The position numbers and the translations under genes are program-made. The notes beneath the pieces are model-generated. The model made no database searches, was not told where the DNA came from, and saw nothing but the letters and a program-made list of their open reading frames with translations. Positions 48,195 to 60,438 of a stretch of DNA of 64,000 nucleotides are shown here, in pieces; the first letter of the stretch is position 1, and each line of letters starts with the position of its first letter. Source of the DNA: Cryptomeria japonica (Eukaryota; Streptophyta; Pinopsida; Cupressales; Cupressaceae); assembly GCF_030272615.1 (NCBI RefSeq), contig NC_081414.1:665163938-665227937 (forward strand), given 5' to 3'.

Positions 48195-48340
48195 GCTTGA
48201 TCACCTAAGGATCTGAATTTAGCTTCAGATTTCCATTTTTTTTACAACATAAATAGCATCGGACATCTAATTCTACCTACACCAAATGCAATGTAAAAAC
48301 AGACGCATCATTTTTTCTCAAATCCCAATAATCTCATCAA
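48195..48340. repeat. ~140-bp direct repeat flanking copia C, right copy
   Basis: Partner of 42731-42871; it starts directly at the outer LTR end. Confidence 0.75.
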
Positions 48341-48861
48341 GATTCCCTTTATTGAATTTTTCTTTATGCAACCCAAGGGAATTGCTTTTACACACACGAG
48401 TAATCAAGATTTCACATCAGCTATCCTCGAAAAAGTTCATTTAGAGAAATAGGCTAATCATAAGTGCTAGCGACATCCATAGCGCATATGGGATGGTAAA
48501 ATCTGATTTATTCAGAATAACAAGCATAATGTTACAACAAAGACATCTAATTGAAGATCATCTGAAACAATCGTCAAGATTCAATCTATAGTAACACATT
48601 ATCTTGCATACAATACTTGACATATAATATACATTTGCATTTCCAGTGTACAAGATTAAACAGTAGCACAAAGAAGAAAGAATGGATGAGGTCCCCAGTT
48701 ATGTTCCACTGAAGAACCCAACCAGAGACAACAGCCCTACTTTACTCTCAAAATCTTCATAGGCAACTGAGTCACATACAACAATCAATACCAGTGCTTT
48801 TGTATCCAAATCAAATATCATCCAAGAAATGCAATGTAGCTCTACTCGTGAACTAAACATA

Positions 48862-49010
48862 TTATCCACGTTGCTCATCCTGCATATTTCCTCTGAAAAA
48901 ATTTTAAACAGTCAAAAAATTTCAATTGGATTTTAAGATCCGAGTTCCAATTTAAATTTCTATTACCTCAAGGTCAAACCCGAGAGCAATAAAATTATGG
49001 CATGTGGATC
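48862..49010 (-). CDS. possible last two exons of a host gene
   Basis: Exon 49010-48967 (after GAGCAG) and exon 48892-48862 (after TTTTTTCAG) have GT/AG borders and join in frame as DPHAIILLLSGLTLR then GNMQDEQRG and TAA, with a 74-bp intron. I do not recognise the protein and found no upstream exons, so this could be chance. Confidence 0.2.
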
Positions 49011-49218
49011 CTGCTCTAAGAAAACATATTCATTTGTCATTTGATGTCCCTTGGGCCACCCCAAATGCGCATATCTATAGGATAAAGCATGACTAACCCT
49101 TGTGATTTTATCTGTCATTCTTGGGTTGAGAAGGCCTTAACATTCTTTCCAAAGCTCCAAAAATGCTTGTAGAGACTACAAGAAAGGAGAGTGTCTTTCA
49201 AATGATAAAATCAAATGT

Positions 49219-49458
49219 AACTGGTAGCGAAGTTGGCTTGGGCTGTGGGTTTGCTCCCTATTGGTCTCGGGTTCGACTCTGGGGCCTGCACTCACCCGAT
49301 GCACCTGGCTTGCAGGTGGCTTGGTACATCCCAAAGGGATTAGTCTCGCCTCAGCTCGCCCCTTCTTGAGACCCAACTTGGAAATATGTAAGCCCAAGGT
49401 AAGGCAAGTTGCGCACTAGGCTAGGTCACGGGGATACCCCTACCGCAACAAAAAAAAA
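49219..49458 (+). mobile_element. tRNA-derived SINE
   Basis: Internal Pol III promoter elements are visible: an A-box-like TGGTAGCGAAGTTGG (49222-49236) and a B box GGTTCGACTC (49270-49279). A 3' A run lies at 49450-49458. Flanks share AAATGTA, a likely target duplication. The body is markedly GC-rich compared with its surroundings. Confidence 0.85.
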
Positions 49459-49485
49459 TGTACTCTTAATTTCTTTTTGTTAATA

Positions 49486-49697
49486 ACTCGGAGGTGTCCC
49501 TATGACCCAACCCTGGTCAACAACTGTGAGCAGGAATTCTTCAAGGTGAACAGAGGTTGAGGAGAGACTAGTCCTCCGAGGGTGACATACACAGCCTGTA
49601 AGCGCCGCTACCGAGTCAACCAAGGTGGTGAGCCAAACTCAGGCAATTGTAGACCTAGACCAAGTGCCTTTATCCAACTATACCACCTCTCTGGACT
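49486..49697 (-). mobile_element. second SINE, opposite strand
   Basis: Read on the minus strand there is an A-box-like TGGTATAGTTGGA (49685-49673) and, about 33 bp on, a B-box-like GAGTTTGGCTC (49640-49630). It is GC-rich like the first SINE and ends near AACAAAAAG (about 49487). The spacing fits a tRNA-derived SINE of a different family. Confidence 0.5.
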
Positions 49698-49705
49698 CCA
49701 CATGT

Positions 49706-52700
49706 ACTCCCAATTGTATACAGTGTTCTCTTAAAAATTTAACAGCACATCAAACTTTCTATACAAAAAAATACAGTGTCCCCTCCAAAATTTACAACCT
49801 ACTGTGGCAGGTACAACTTTCTATACAAAAACAAAAAAAAATCCTTTGTCAATCCATAAACCTTGGGCTGCCAAATGCAAACATCTGTGAGACAACATCA
49901 GTAATATTCTTTAAGATTTTAGTTGTGCTGCTTAAGTTGAAGAGTTGTTGACAATTAAACACAACCATCAAAACTGCTCATTGAGATTATGGAAAAGGAT
50001 GCTGTTTTATGAATGAAAAAATATTAAAATAATATTACTCCCAATTGTATACAATTTTCCCTTTAAAAGTTTACAACTCATTTGTTTTCCCTTTTGTTCT
50101 TGCAAAATGATCTGTGCAGCCTCCTTAACAACCCAATTACTTATCCAGGCATTTTCATGGTGAGAAAACTGTGTTCCATTCTAAGCTGGAAATGCCATAT
50201 ACAATTTCCATCTGACTATGAAAACTAGTAAGAATAAAGTATGAAGCATAATCCCCTCCATAGAGACATAAATGTCGCTGAAAATATATGCACACAGAAG
50301 TGTCAAATGCACATATCAATAATATTAGCAGGAATATTTGCCAAGAAGGCTTGGCTATCTTTATGCAAGTTTCAAAAGATATTTCAATAGACCAAAAAGG
50401 AGGGAGCTCTCGCTAGATGAAAGGATCAGATGTGCTTCCCAGTCATCCAGAGGCTGCCACTAAAGCTGTCTAGCTCATTCAAATAGGCTCTTTTTGTTGT
50501 CAAGTGGTCTATGCAGCCTTTTGAATAACTCAGCCTTTACTCACAAAAGTTGTTTTCATCACAACGAACTATAATCCAGATGCATCACAAGCTTGGTATT
50601 ACTAAAGTGTGACCTCCAGAAAATCTTGCAAATGAATATGTAGTGGATCTGACATTTTGAACCACAACATTGTGGATCATCTTCATGGTGAATAATTTAA
50701 TCTTACAAATAAGAACTCCTTGTATAGATAATCCAGTTTAAACAAGATGTAAAGAACAAAATCGCTCTTGATAGTCCTTTACTTATATTCAACAATGATA
50801 TTAAATGACTGTCAATAGAGCATCAGTTATTAATAGTGACAATTGACAAATGACCTTCAAGAAATAATAGGTTTCCATGAGTCACTTAGTTCCAACCCCT
50901 TCAATACTATTGATATTTTTTGGATGTTTACCAATTTCCATCACCTCTCCCAGCTTTCTCTTCAAGAAGTGTTCAACTCTCACCAAAATTCTCACTTTGC
51001 TAAGAGTAGGACAGATATGTAACCTGAGGATCATTTCATGAGATTTAACCTACAACTGCTTGAGTAGGACAGATATCCTATAGCAACATGATACATATCT
51101 GAACCATGCTCCTGAAGCTAATGTATCTAAAGTCACCTCCCTATTATATCTCTTTTTAGTGTCCTTCCTATTCAATTTAGCAATCCTGCATATGCAAGCC
51201 TCTAATACTCCAACCTCAATCAAATGTGAATTACTGACATCCAAATTTAAAGCAATTAACTATAAATAAGCATCACAGTCAGGGGCTTTGACTTTCTCAC
51301 ATAAAATCTGCCCAAGTACTAGAATATATCCACTCAAAAAGTAACATAAATCCACATGGTAGTGCAAAAACAACAGATAGCATGTTTCAGTTCCACAATG
51401 AGTCACTTGAGATGCACAGCAAAGTCCATTGGGAAAGGTCGAGGAGGGTGTGTGCAAAGTTGTGTAGTAGTCTTGGACAAAATCTTATAGTGTTTAACAA
51501 CGATATCAGCTTTTCTTATCAATGTAGATTGGAGGTGAACTTCAGAAACATGTTGTGTTTTATTGTAGTATGATATGGGATTTAACCAAGAAAAGCTTGG
51601 GAAAATCTTGAGAAATGAAAATACACTGAAAATTTCAGGAAAATTGGGAAAATGTTGTACTTAAAATGTTTCTTTTCCATCCAATGCAGCCCTCAAAAGA
51701 TATAGCACTCCTAGAATGTTTCTTGTCCCAATATAGGATGGTGTCATGGGACAAAGTTCCTGCCACAAAGCTTGTATTAAGGCTTTCAGAGCTATAGCGA
51801 CCTTCATGGTATGTGTCATATTTCATACTCATAGTTATATCACTTTAAAATTAGTTAAATCTTCAAACCATTCAAAAAGTGCAAGTGTCAAGAACATAAA
51901 GCAGTAATTAGGCCCTAATGAACGAAAACAGAACAATAATGTTTTGATAAAAAAGTGCCCTTGAGTGTGTCCTAACTCCTAACCAATCCAATGTTTGGTT
52001 TCTTCACAAAAATCCAAATCTGCTTTGAAAATTTCTAAATCTGCAATGTAAAAATGATGTTTTGACTGAAAATTCAAAAAACAAGTAATTTATAAGCAAA
52101 TTGTAAATACCAGATTAATGCCAAATAAACTACAGTTTTTTTTTAAATTTCACAAATAAATCATGACTTCTAGATAAAAAATAGTTAATTCATGATTGAA
52201 CCAGCATTGATAAAATTCCTTATGATCAAAAAATACAACCAGCAATCCAATCTAAAATAGATCACCAGCATTATTACCTTATGTTTGTTGTACACTTTGC
52301 AAACCTTTGTAAACATTATCTCACCACTTGAAAAAGAAATGTAGGTCGCATTTTCAAGATGTATATTGGAAAAATAAGTTTCCATTATGCTAATCTCTTG
52401 ATTGTACGGATTAAGATAATGAGTGTATCTCATTGCTTGTTTTGCAAATTCTCTTTGAAAGCATGTTTTGTCTTCTTTTAAACTTTACATGCAAGCTTTG
52501 CTAGCATGCATAGACAGCATGAGAGCAATATAGTTTTGGTTTGGAAAGAGAGAGGGAAGAAAAGGATGAGGAAGGGAAGGACTGCAGGTGTAACATGATT
52601 TAAAGGAAGCTTGGAGGGTAGGTGAGGCGTTGGAAGCGCACAACAGAGTGCCACACCCCCAAATCTACTACATTTGTTGAGTTTCTTAAGTCTTTGCAAA

Positions 52701-52820
52701 CTATGATTTTGTTATTTTTCTACAAGCTTGTAAATGTCTAGGGCTTATGATTTATTTGTTCATTCCCTACTTGGAGTGTCTTTGTTTCTAGACTATGACT
52801 TTGATGTGATCATAGTAGCT
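49706..52820. other. intergenic sequence with faint duplications
   Basis: A block CTCCCAATTGTATACA recurs about 332 bp apart (49706 and 50038), and a looser pair lies near 50090 and 50490. Some minus-strand frames (51050-51244 and 51635-51832) look protein-like, but I could not link them by splice sites or recognise them. Confidence 0.35.
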
Positions 52821-52979
52821 GTAGGTGATTAAATATGAAAACATGTTGAAGATGAATTTCTCAACTCTTGAATAAAAAAGGGTTTTATTATTAAATTCAC
52901 ACAGAAGAATAGACTGACATAGTGATCTGACCTTAGACAATTAATTGTGCAAATACCTCTGACATATATAGACTGTAGC

Positions 52980-53159
52980 CTACAACAATTAATATAGTTG
53001 GCAGCTACAAACTTGTGATTTCTTAGTGTTGATGTGTTTTTTATGACATCATGCAAAACAGAATAAAATACTAAGTATCTTATCCTCTCTTGAACAAAAT
53101 CTCCTCTTATGCTAAACTTCATGATCATATGAGGTGCCTCCAAGGTTCTGGTCATCAGG
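52980..53159 (-). pseudogene. start of a gypsy-encoded ORF1, remnant
   Basis: Just beyond the LTR at 53160-56217 the minus strand reads SREDKILS followed by ILFCFA, matching SREDMILSEYILFYVG of the ORF downstream of the LTR at 61720-63699. It is soon lost to stops and frameshifts. The match shows the two LTRs belong to related elements. Confidence 0.5.
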
Positions 53160-56100
53160 TCTTGACTTTATACATGGATAGACTCAATGATTGTGATGTG
53201 ATTTTGCTGGAATCACAAGGGGACTTACGTTGAGACTGAATGTTTGAATGCTGCTGGAATGTGGAAGTTGACTTTATAAAAGATAAAAGGATGAGGGTTT
53301 GGGAAGTTAATCTAATCCTAGGAATGTAGAATGATATAGTGAAGCTCTACTAGGCTTTGCTTTGTCATGCGAAAAACAACTCCACTAAGCTAATGCGATC
53401 TTCTAAGGTAATTTTATGATGTTCAAATCACCACCAACAACATAGACACCATCAAGAGGATGCATATCAATGAGTGAGTAGCAACCAAAGTTAGCTTATA
53501 AAGAGTTCAGTTGACCACGCAAGGTACTTCACAATCAGCGAAATACTAGTAATATGAACATGCGAATTTCACCATTAATCATCCACAATTGCTTCCATCC
53601 ATCTAATTAACATCATGTAGAAACCATGCAATATGTAGAAGAGACAACATATTCTACCATAAATTCAATAAAAAAGGATGTTTATTTACAAGCTTGGCAA
53701 CAATTCCTTGCCTTCTCCTACTTTACTCCTAATTGCTAACTACTTGCTACCTGCTAACTATTGAGTATTAACTATTAACCTTTACAAATGAGGAAATTGA
53801 GCCTTATATAGATAGCTCTTTATAATGAGTGGCTACGATTGATTCACAATCAATGGTCGAGATTACAAGATAGAAACCCTAATTAGGGTTTGTTACACCC
53901 ATTACAGAGCATTTAATGTTTGACCAATGATAAAATTACATTTTTTAGGACACATGTCCTTTGAATTATTAACCAATGAATGATGAGGATAGGTACATTG
54001 AACTTTGTGCCCACATGTGGTAGTTATCCATCTCATTGGATGAGTTAGGTGCATTAAATCTGGACGCCTTGAATTGGAATGAAGTGTGAAGGTGATGACT
54101 CAGTCCCACCTCAACTTATTCCTTATGTAACTCATCACAAGAGTTTGTGATTCAGACATATCTCTTGATACTCAACATTTCCAAGTGCTTGATGTGATGA
54201 TGGTGGGAGATATTCCCAAATTGCATTATCTCTTTGACTTAACTCACCTTTACTTGAAGCCTCCATCTTAGATTACTCTTTTTCTATACTGGCAACAATT
54301 CTTGGATTTCCAGAGGAAATTCAAGATATTCATAATATTTCCTTCATCATCAATATGATGTCTTTGAATATCCTAGCTCTTGATCTTGCATGCTCATCAT
54401 TGTCTTTTCATCCTTCATTCAACGACATCCTTGAAGGTGCTGATTATTCATCCTTGAAACATGATTCCTCCACTTGTGTTTGCTCTTTCTCCTTCTTTGT
54501 AGTGTGTTTTCTGTCTTGATGTTGTATATTTCTTGAATGTTGATCCACCTTTGCTTTATGAAGACCTTTGTTTTGATCTTTGATCCTTATGTGGACCAGC
54601 TCCTTCTGATGTTGACTCGCATCCAACCTTGATCTTGAAAAGCAAACATAAATTAATAAATACTTCAATCTTTAAGAACAATACCTTTTGAGTTCTGATT
54701 TTTTATTTTAGGTCTGAAACCTGTCTGATTTTCATTGATTTTAGGTCTGAGACTTGCTATTACTCATTACCTGTCTAAGTTGTGGATTGGTGACTTTAGA
54801 TGGGCGGAATTTTGACCCCCAACTGGAGATCAAACATGCATGGTCATGGATTTCAAGGCATACTGGAAATCAGCGAGGTTGTGGATTTGAGGTTCAACTG
54901 GAAGTCAGCAAGGACTTCATGGATTCGAGGTTCAACTGGAAGTCAACAAGGACTTTTCTTTTTATTCACCTTCATCCTCATTTTTTCATTGACCTTAGTT
55001 CCTTTGTCTGATCGGATATTTAAATCACCTTACCTATCTCCATGAAAGAAAACCATCTTTATTGTTCAAGCATTGACACAGCAACATAATCCTTATTGTT
55101 TCCTTAGGCAGAGCTTTTCCTCAAAAAAGCTCATGGCCAAGTGGAAGTATTCAAAGGTAGGTCAGAGATTCAGACATGCACTGGAAGTGACAGCAATGAG
55201 GTTGGACTTTTAGTGACCAATTGGAAATAACTTAGAGCACATTGGGGTTATGATGTGTCACTAGAAGTCACTATAAGCTGATCGGAGTTTTGACCATGCA
55301 CTAAAAGTCATAGCAATAAGATCAGGCTTTTGCAGTGATGCTGATAGGGCATGTAGCAAATCGGACTTCTCACTAGCAACTGGAAATGTCATCAAGTAAG
55401 TCGGGGATATCGCCATGAAGTGGAAGTGGTCATCAAGTAGGTCATGGTTTTCATGTGCCACTTGCAACTATCACAAGGTGGCCGGGTTTTTTACCCCCAA
55501 GTGGAAGTGACATATTCCTTATTCACATCTTTTCACCAATCTGATCACCCACTTGCTTCGACACATTAAATTTTCTCTCATCTCAACAGCATAAACATCA
55601 CATCTTTGTCCTTGGGCAGGATTTTGGATACTAACTGGAAGTTACCAAGGCTAGTCAGACATCTGGAGGGTCACTAGAAGTGACTCCAAAAGGCTAGTCA
55701 GGGATTTAGGCACCAACTAGAAGTGAGGATGAAGCAAGTTGTGGATTTGAGGGTCACTGGAAGTGACCTAACTTGCCCCATTTTGCCGCTTCTATCACTT
55801 ACTTCACCCACTTCAAGGGTTCTCCATTCATCTTACAAAAGTAACCTTATCTCTACAAGGCTTTTTCATCATTTCTTATGCCCCGACTACCCCCTCACCA
55901 AGCATTTCACTTTGTCAGACAATTCTCCATACTTAGGCTGAATATTCCATCTCTAGTTTTGAAGGCACGTGATGATGATGATCAAATGAAATCATTCCTT
56001 GCTAATGCCTTCAGAGCTAACTAACTCAATTCCATTTAAAGAGAGAGACATGACTTGATCACTTCCTGACAACCTGGGGCACTGCACCTCCTAAAGTAAA

Positions 56101-56217
56101 AGGTTAATAGCTAAAACTACTACCAAGCTAGATGACTAAACTAAGACAACTAACCTGGAAAGCAAAAAAGTAGGGGTCAACATTTGCAATGAGGTGATGT
56201 GTGAAAAGATCACAACA
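53160..56217 (-). mobile_element. long gypsy-type LTR (minus)
   Basis: It starts at 56217 with TGTTGTGATCTTTTCACAC on the minus strand, closely matching the start of the plus LTR at 56391, and shares the following GACCCC and TTTTTTGCTTTCC region. A TATA box TATATAAGG lies at 53810-53802 (minus). The U3 carries the 40-bp repeat. The end near 53160 is set by homology to the ORF that follows. Confidence 0.55.
54820..55770. repeat. degenerate ~40-bp periodic repeat (ACTGGAAGT motif)
   Basis: The motif AACTGGAAGTCA or variants (CACTAGAAGTGA, CACTGGAAGTGA) occurs about 16 times. Neighbouring copies are often 39-42 bp apart, for example near 55378, 55418, 55458 and 55498. Sequence between motifs is poorly conserved. 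Confidence 0.7.
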
Positions 56218-56390
56218 CTTAGTATAGCAGAAAGTTGTGATATTCCCTTACTTCCAATTAAGTGTTGCATCTCCTTGTGTAGTTTATTGTCATACCTCCT
56301 CGTAATGCCAAGCTATTTGTTGCAAAAATTGTTTAAAACCATTAATCACAAATTAGATTTGGAATCTTTAATGTAAGCACAAATATTAGG
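56218..56390. other. 173-bp spacer between head-to-head LTR starts
   Basis: It contains no recognised feature. It is bounded on both sides by inverted copies of TGTTGTGA...TTTTCACACATC. Confidence 0.5.
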
Positions 56391-59300
56391 TGTTGTGACA
56401 TTTTCACACATCGCCTCATCAAAATGGGGACCCCCTCTCTTTTTTTGGTCTGGCTTTCTCTTAGCTTGGCTTTTTCTCTGCTTGCTAGGTGTTTTGAGTG
56501 AGTTAGTGGTCGCCTAGGCTAGGTAAGTTAGGGTTTCCTTTACAGAGCTTGCCCAGGGTTCTTTTCAAAGCCAAATTTGACCTGGGCTTGGGAAAGTCAT
56601 TTGTTTTGTGCCTGGAGCCCTGATGTAATTTTAGAGGGATCTTGCCTTCGAAGGATGGAAAATGTATATTTTGCAAAGAAGTTGAAAAGTTTGAGTCAGG
56701 ATGGGTCAAGGTTGTAAGCTTTAGGGCCAGAGTCTTGTCTTCTGTCAAGTCGGAGTCAATTGAATGAAGCCAATGATCAAAGTATAGGCTTGAAAGGTGA
56801 GTGCTAGCATGAACAAACTTGGAGAGATGTAATTATAATGATTTAACTTGAAAATTTGAAGAAAAGGTTAAGGATGTGAGCTAAAACTTGAATTTCACTC
56901 CTAACCCTTACAAAGGGTCCAGAGAGAAATTTTCCAAGGACCTAAGATTTCACATAAGTCATTGAATGGTTGGATTGATTTGCAAGACTATGGAAGGAAA
57001 TGCATCAAGGGTTGAGTCTAGGGCGAAGTCAAGTCAAATTCAAGGTGAATTGAGCCTAGAATAGAAATTTCGCTCCTGACCCTTCCAAAGGGTCCAAAGC
57101 GAATTTCTCAATAGGGCATTCTACCCTGCCCAAAACTATGAACTAACTCATTCCCAAGCATTATTAAAGGAAAAACACTTGTTTGGATAAGGAAATGTGG
57201 GAGATGAAGTCAAGATTTGAGCCTAAGTATGAATTTTGCTCCTAACCCTTCCAAAGGGTCCAGAGCGAAATTCTTGAAGGACCTTATTTCCTCACAAAAC
57301 CTTGAAGTAAACACTACTTTGAGAGCAAATAGACTTAATGATGATAGGAGAAGGTTTGAGAAGTTATATCCAAGGCAAGGAAAGGAGAAAGGAGGTGTGA
57401 AATCAGCTTAAGGGTGAATTCCACTCCTGACCCTTCCAAATGGTCTAAAGCAAAATTTTCCATAAACCCTATTTGCTCCTTGTTATGACCAAGTTTTTGA
57501 CTTCTAAGGCATGGTGGGGAAGTCTTTGATGCATACTTGCCTATTGAAAGGTAGTTTGAAGCAATGAAGTGGTGAAAATGGACCTAAAATGCAAAAATCG
57601 CTCCTGACCCTTCCAAAGGGTCCAAAGCGAAATCCTTAGCTAGACCCTTTGTGTTGCTTAAAACACTAGAAGGACCTTGTTTTGGGCTAATTTGGTGGTG
57701 GATTGCCTTGATTATGGAAAGAGGAGTTGGATAAATCAATTTTGAAGTGAATTAAGGAGAGAAGGAGTGTGAAGTGAGCCTAAAGTGTGAATTTCGCTCC
57801 TGACCCTTCCAAAGGGTCCAAAGCAAAATTTTCCATAAGCACCCTTTTCTTCCTTGTTCAAACCAAAACCTTTGTTCCTTGGGCATTGTTGGAAGTGGAA
57901 TGATATGTTATTGCCTTTTGAAGTGATTTAAGGTGAAGGAAATGAAGGATTTTGGCCCAAAGGATGAATTTCACTCGTGATCCTTCCAAAGGATCTAGAG
58001 CGAAATTCCTCAAAACACCTATTTTCTCCTTGTGTGAGGTCAAAACCTTGGTTTCTATGGCATGGTTGAGGGTGGATTGGTGTATATTTTCTTTCCAATG
58101 TCGTTTGAAGTTAAGGATGTAATGGGATCAAGCCTAAAACTTGAATTTCACTCCTGACCCTTCCAAAGGGTCTAGAGCGAAATTCCCAAAAACCACCTTT
58201 TTCTCCCATTTTTGTGTCAGACCTAACATTGATTAGGGTTGATTGAGCTTAAAAGTACCCCTAGGCATCCATTTGACTAAGTTGTGATCTCAAAAAGTGA
58301 AGATTTTGAGCTAAAACTTGAATTTCGCTCCTGACCCTTCCAAAGGGTCCAGAACGAAATTCCTTATAGGTCCTATCCTTGGCCATGGTCTAGAGCGAAT
58401 TTCTCCTTTCAAACCTTATTGAGGGTCAAACAAGTGTTGCCTCCATGGGAGAGGGATCCAAAGGTAAGAATCAAAGTAAAATGAAGTAAGAAGGATAGAG
58501 CTAAGTGGAGAAAAGAAAGCAAAGTATGAATTTCGCTCCTGACCCTTCCAAAGGGTCCAGAGCGAAATTCTCAAAATCCTCTAATTTGCTCATGTATGAG
58601 ATAAAGATATGGATTCCTAGGCCTTGGTGGAGAGAAGACTAATATATTTTTTGCCTTGAGATGCAATTTGGAGCAAGGAAGTGGTGGATTGAGTCTTAAT
58701 CATGAAGATCACTCCTGACCCTTCCTAAGGGTCCAGAGCGAAATCCTTTGAAATCCCTATTTTTCACCTTGCTTGAGCTAGGTAAGAGGCTAGTTGTAAG
58801 ATCATGATGGAAAGAGGATTGAAAGGTAAGATCAAGATTGTGAAATGATCAAAATGTGGAGTAAATGGAGCAAAATGACAAAAATTGCTCCTGACCCTTC
58901 CAGAGGGTCCAGAGCGAAATGCATTGGGGAAGGGAATTTCGCTCATGCCCCTCTCTAAGGTACCAGAGCAAAATCAAGTGAAGAACAAGTGCTTTACATT
59001 GGGAGGTCGGCTGGAGAGAAGACTAAGAGCACACAAATTGGCTAAGTCGGCCTATGAGCATTAAAATTCAAAAATTCACCCTTTGGTGCCCAAGTATATT
59101 TTTTTTAAAGCTTTAATGATAAATCGGCCAGCTTAGAGAAGGAATTTTATTTTTTTACTAAGCAAGGTCAACCTCTTAAAGAAAGGGTGAAAGCACCCTA
59201 TAAAGGAGAGATGAATTTCAACACTATTAGTCATTCATTCACACATTCTTTTCTGAAAGCGAATTTAAGGAGCAGATCTAGAAGGCGAATTTTATCAGCA

Positions 59301-59740
59301 GACTGCATCAAGTGTCAAGGAAGCCGATTCTAGACCTAGAGATGGAAGGTTAATGGTCTTCATGAGCCAGATTAGACAAAGACCAAGCTAGAAAGAAAGC
59401 GAGTTCTAGCAAATGGTGGGAAAATTTCAAGATTGGCAAGGTGAAAGACATATCCTATCAAGGCAGATTTAACCTTTCAAAACTCAAACCTGATCCTCTC
59501 AAGGGCAATTCAGAAAATCAACAAGGACGAACCTGAGGTGTAGACCTGAAGCTTTTAGCAGAATAAATTCATTTGAACATTATTAGTAAACAGATTGGTC
59601 ACTTCAAAATATTCTACTATGTGCCCAATGGAAGAGTGACAAAAAGTTCCCAACAGTTGGATAGATCGTTCGTTGAAACACGATCTTCATCTGCGTTTGA
59701 GAGGGGCAGCTCCCTCGTATGATAGGGGTATTTGTATTTT
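56391..59740 (+). mobile_element. long gypsy-type LTR (plus) containing the hairpin array
   Basis: It starts TGTTGTGACATTTTCACAC, then AATGGGGACCCCC. The U3 holds the hairpin array (56891-58977). A TATA box TATAAAGG lies at 59199. The 3' part contains GAGAGGGGCAGCTCCCTCG near 59700, resembling the end of the related LTR near 61700. The precise right end is not fixed and no interior was recognised after it. Confidence 0.5.
56891..58977. repeat. array of 13 conserved palindromes at ~177-bp spacing
   Basis: Each core reads AATTTCGCTCCTGACCCTT, then CCA, then AAGGGTCCAGAGCGAAATT, forming a hairpin with 10-bp outer and 6-bp inner paired arms and a 3-bp mismatch. Cores start near 56891, 57066, 57232, 57418, 57594, 57790, 57967, 58144, 58321, 58529, 58703, 58881 and 58935. 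Three spacings are 177 bp; most others are 166-196. Spacers are related but much more diverged than the cores. An extra half core lies at about 58388. Confidence 0.95.
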
Positions 59741-59759
59741 CAAATTAACTTTGAAAAGA

Positions 59760-60430
59760 AAATGAACAATAACTATGAATGGAATTTAAGAAAATCTACA
59801 CAACAAAAATATGATTGCCATTTAGATTACACTGGCTTTTAAACATATCACTATCAACTCTAGACTACGCATGAGAGGAGAGTGAAACAGAACATTAAAT
59901 TTGCCTAATGCCTATATATTTCAGAGATACCAATGAAATCTACAAGGTTACATGACCATTGTCTTCATGAAGCTGGGAAAGTAATTTGCAAGTTTGTTAT
60001 TTCAATATCACATGATAATTGCATAACATCAAGCAAATGAACACTTAACAATCATAGGATTACTCCCAATCTGCCTTGTATTCAAAAATGATGAAATAAT
60101 ACAATTCAAAAAATTTAGTTGTCCCAAACTCATAAAATCCAAAAAGTCCTTCCATCTATCTTTCTAATATTTATAGCCTCTCAAAATAACTACCTCATAA
60201 CCAACTTTGATCCTGAGTTAAAAACTAACTCATTTCTGTGCGAATTACAATGAGTTAATAACTAGCATATTTATGCGCAAAAAAAGTCAACTTATTAACC
60301 TTGACTCTATGAGATAGAAAATTACAACTTATACAATGAAACCAAAAATAAACTCAAGACTAACCAGGCAACACATAACAAAATAAAATATACAAAGATG
60401 TGAACAGGGTGTTACTTTTCAATATCCTGG
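59760..60430. other. AT-rich interval, nothing recognised
   Basis: It lies between the plus LTR and the 3' end of the minus-strand coiled-coil ORF. No frame or repeat unit is visible. Confidence 0.4.
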
Positions 60431-60438
60431 AAAGCATG

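Noticed and set aside
49222-49279. A genuine tRNA gene
   Set aside because: A and B boxes are present, but no acceptor stem or anticodon arm folds convincingly, and a 3' A run with flanking duplication marks a SINE.
51050-51832. Minus-strand frames that look protein-like (such as LSHDTILYWDKKHSRS)
   Set aside because: No recognised family and no consistent splice chain; left as unassigned.
56891-58977. CRISPR-like array of palindromic repeats with spacers
   Set aside because: Spacers are ~135 bp and related to each other, and the setting is a plant LTR. It is a tandem repeat with a conserved core.
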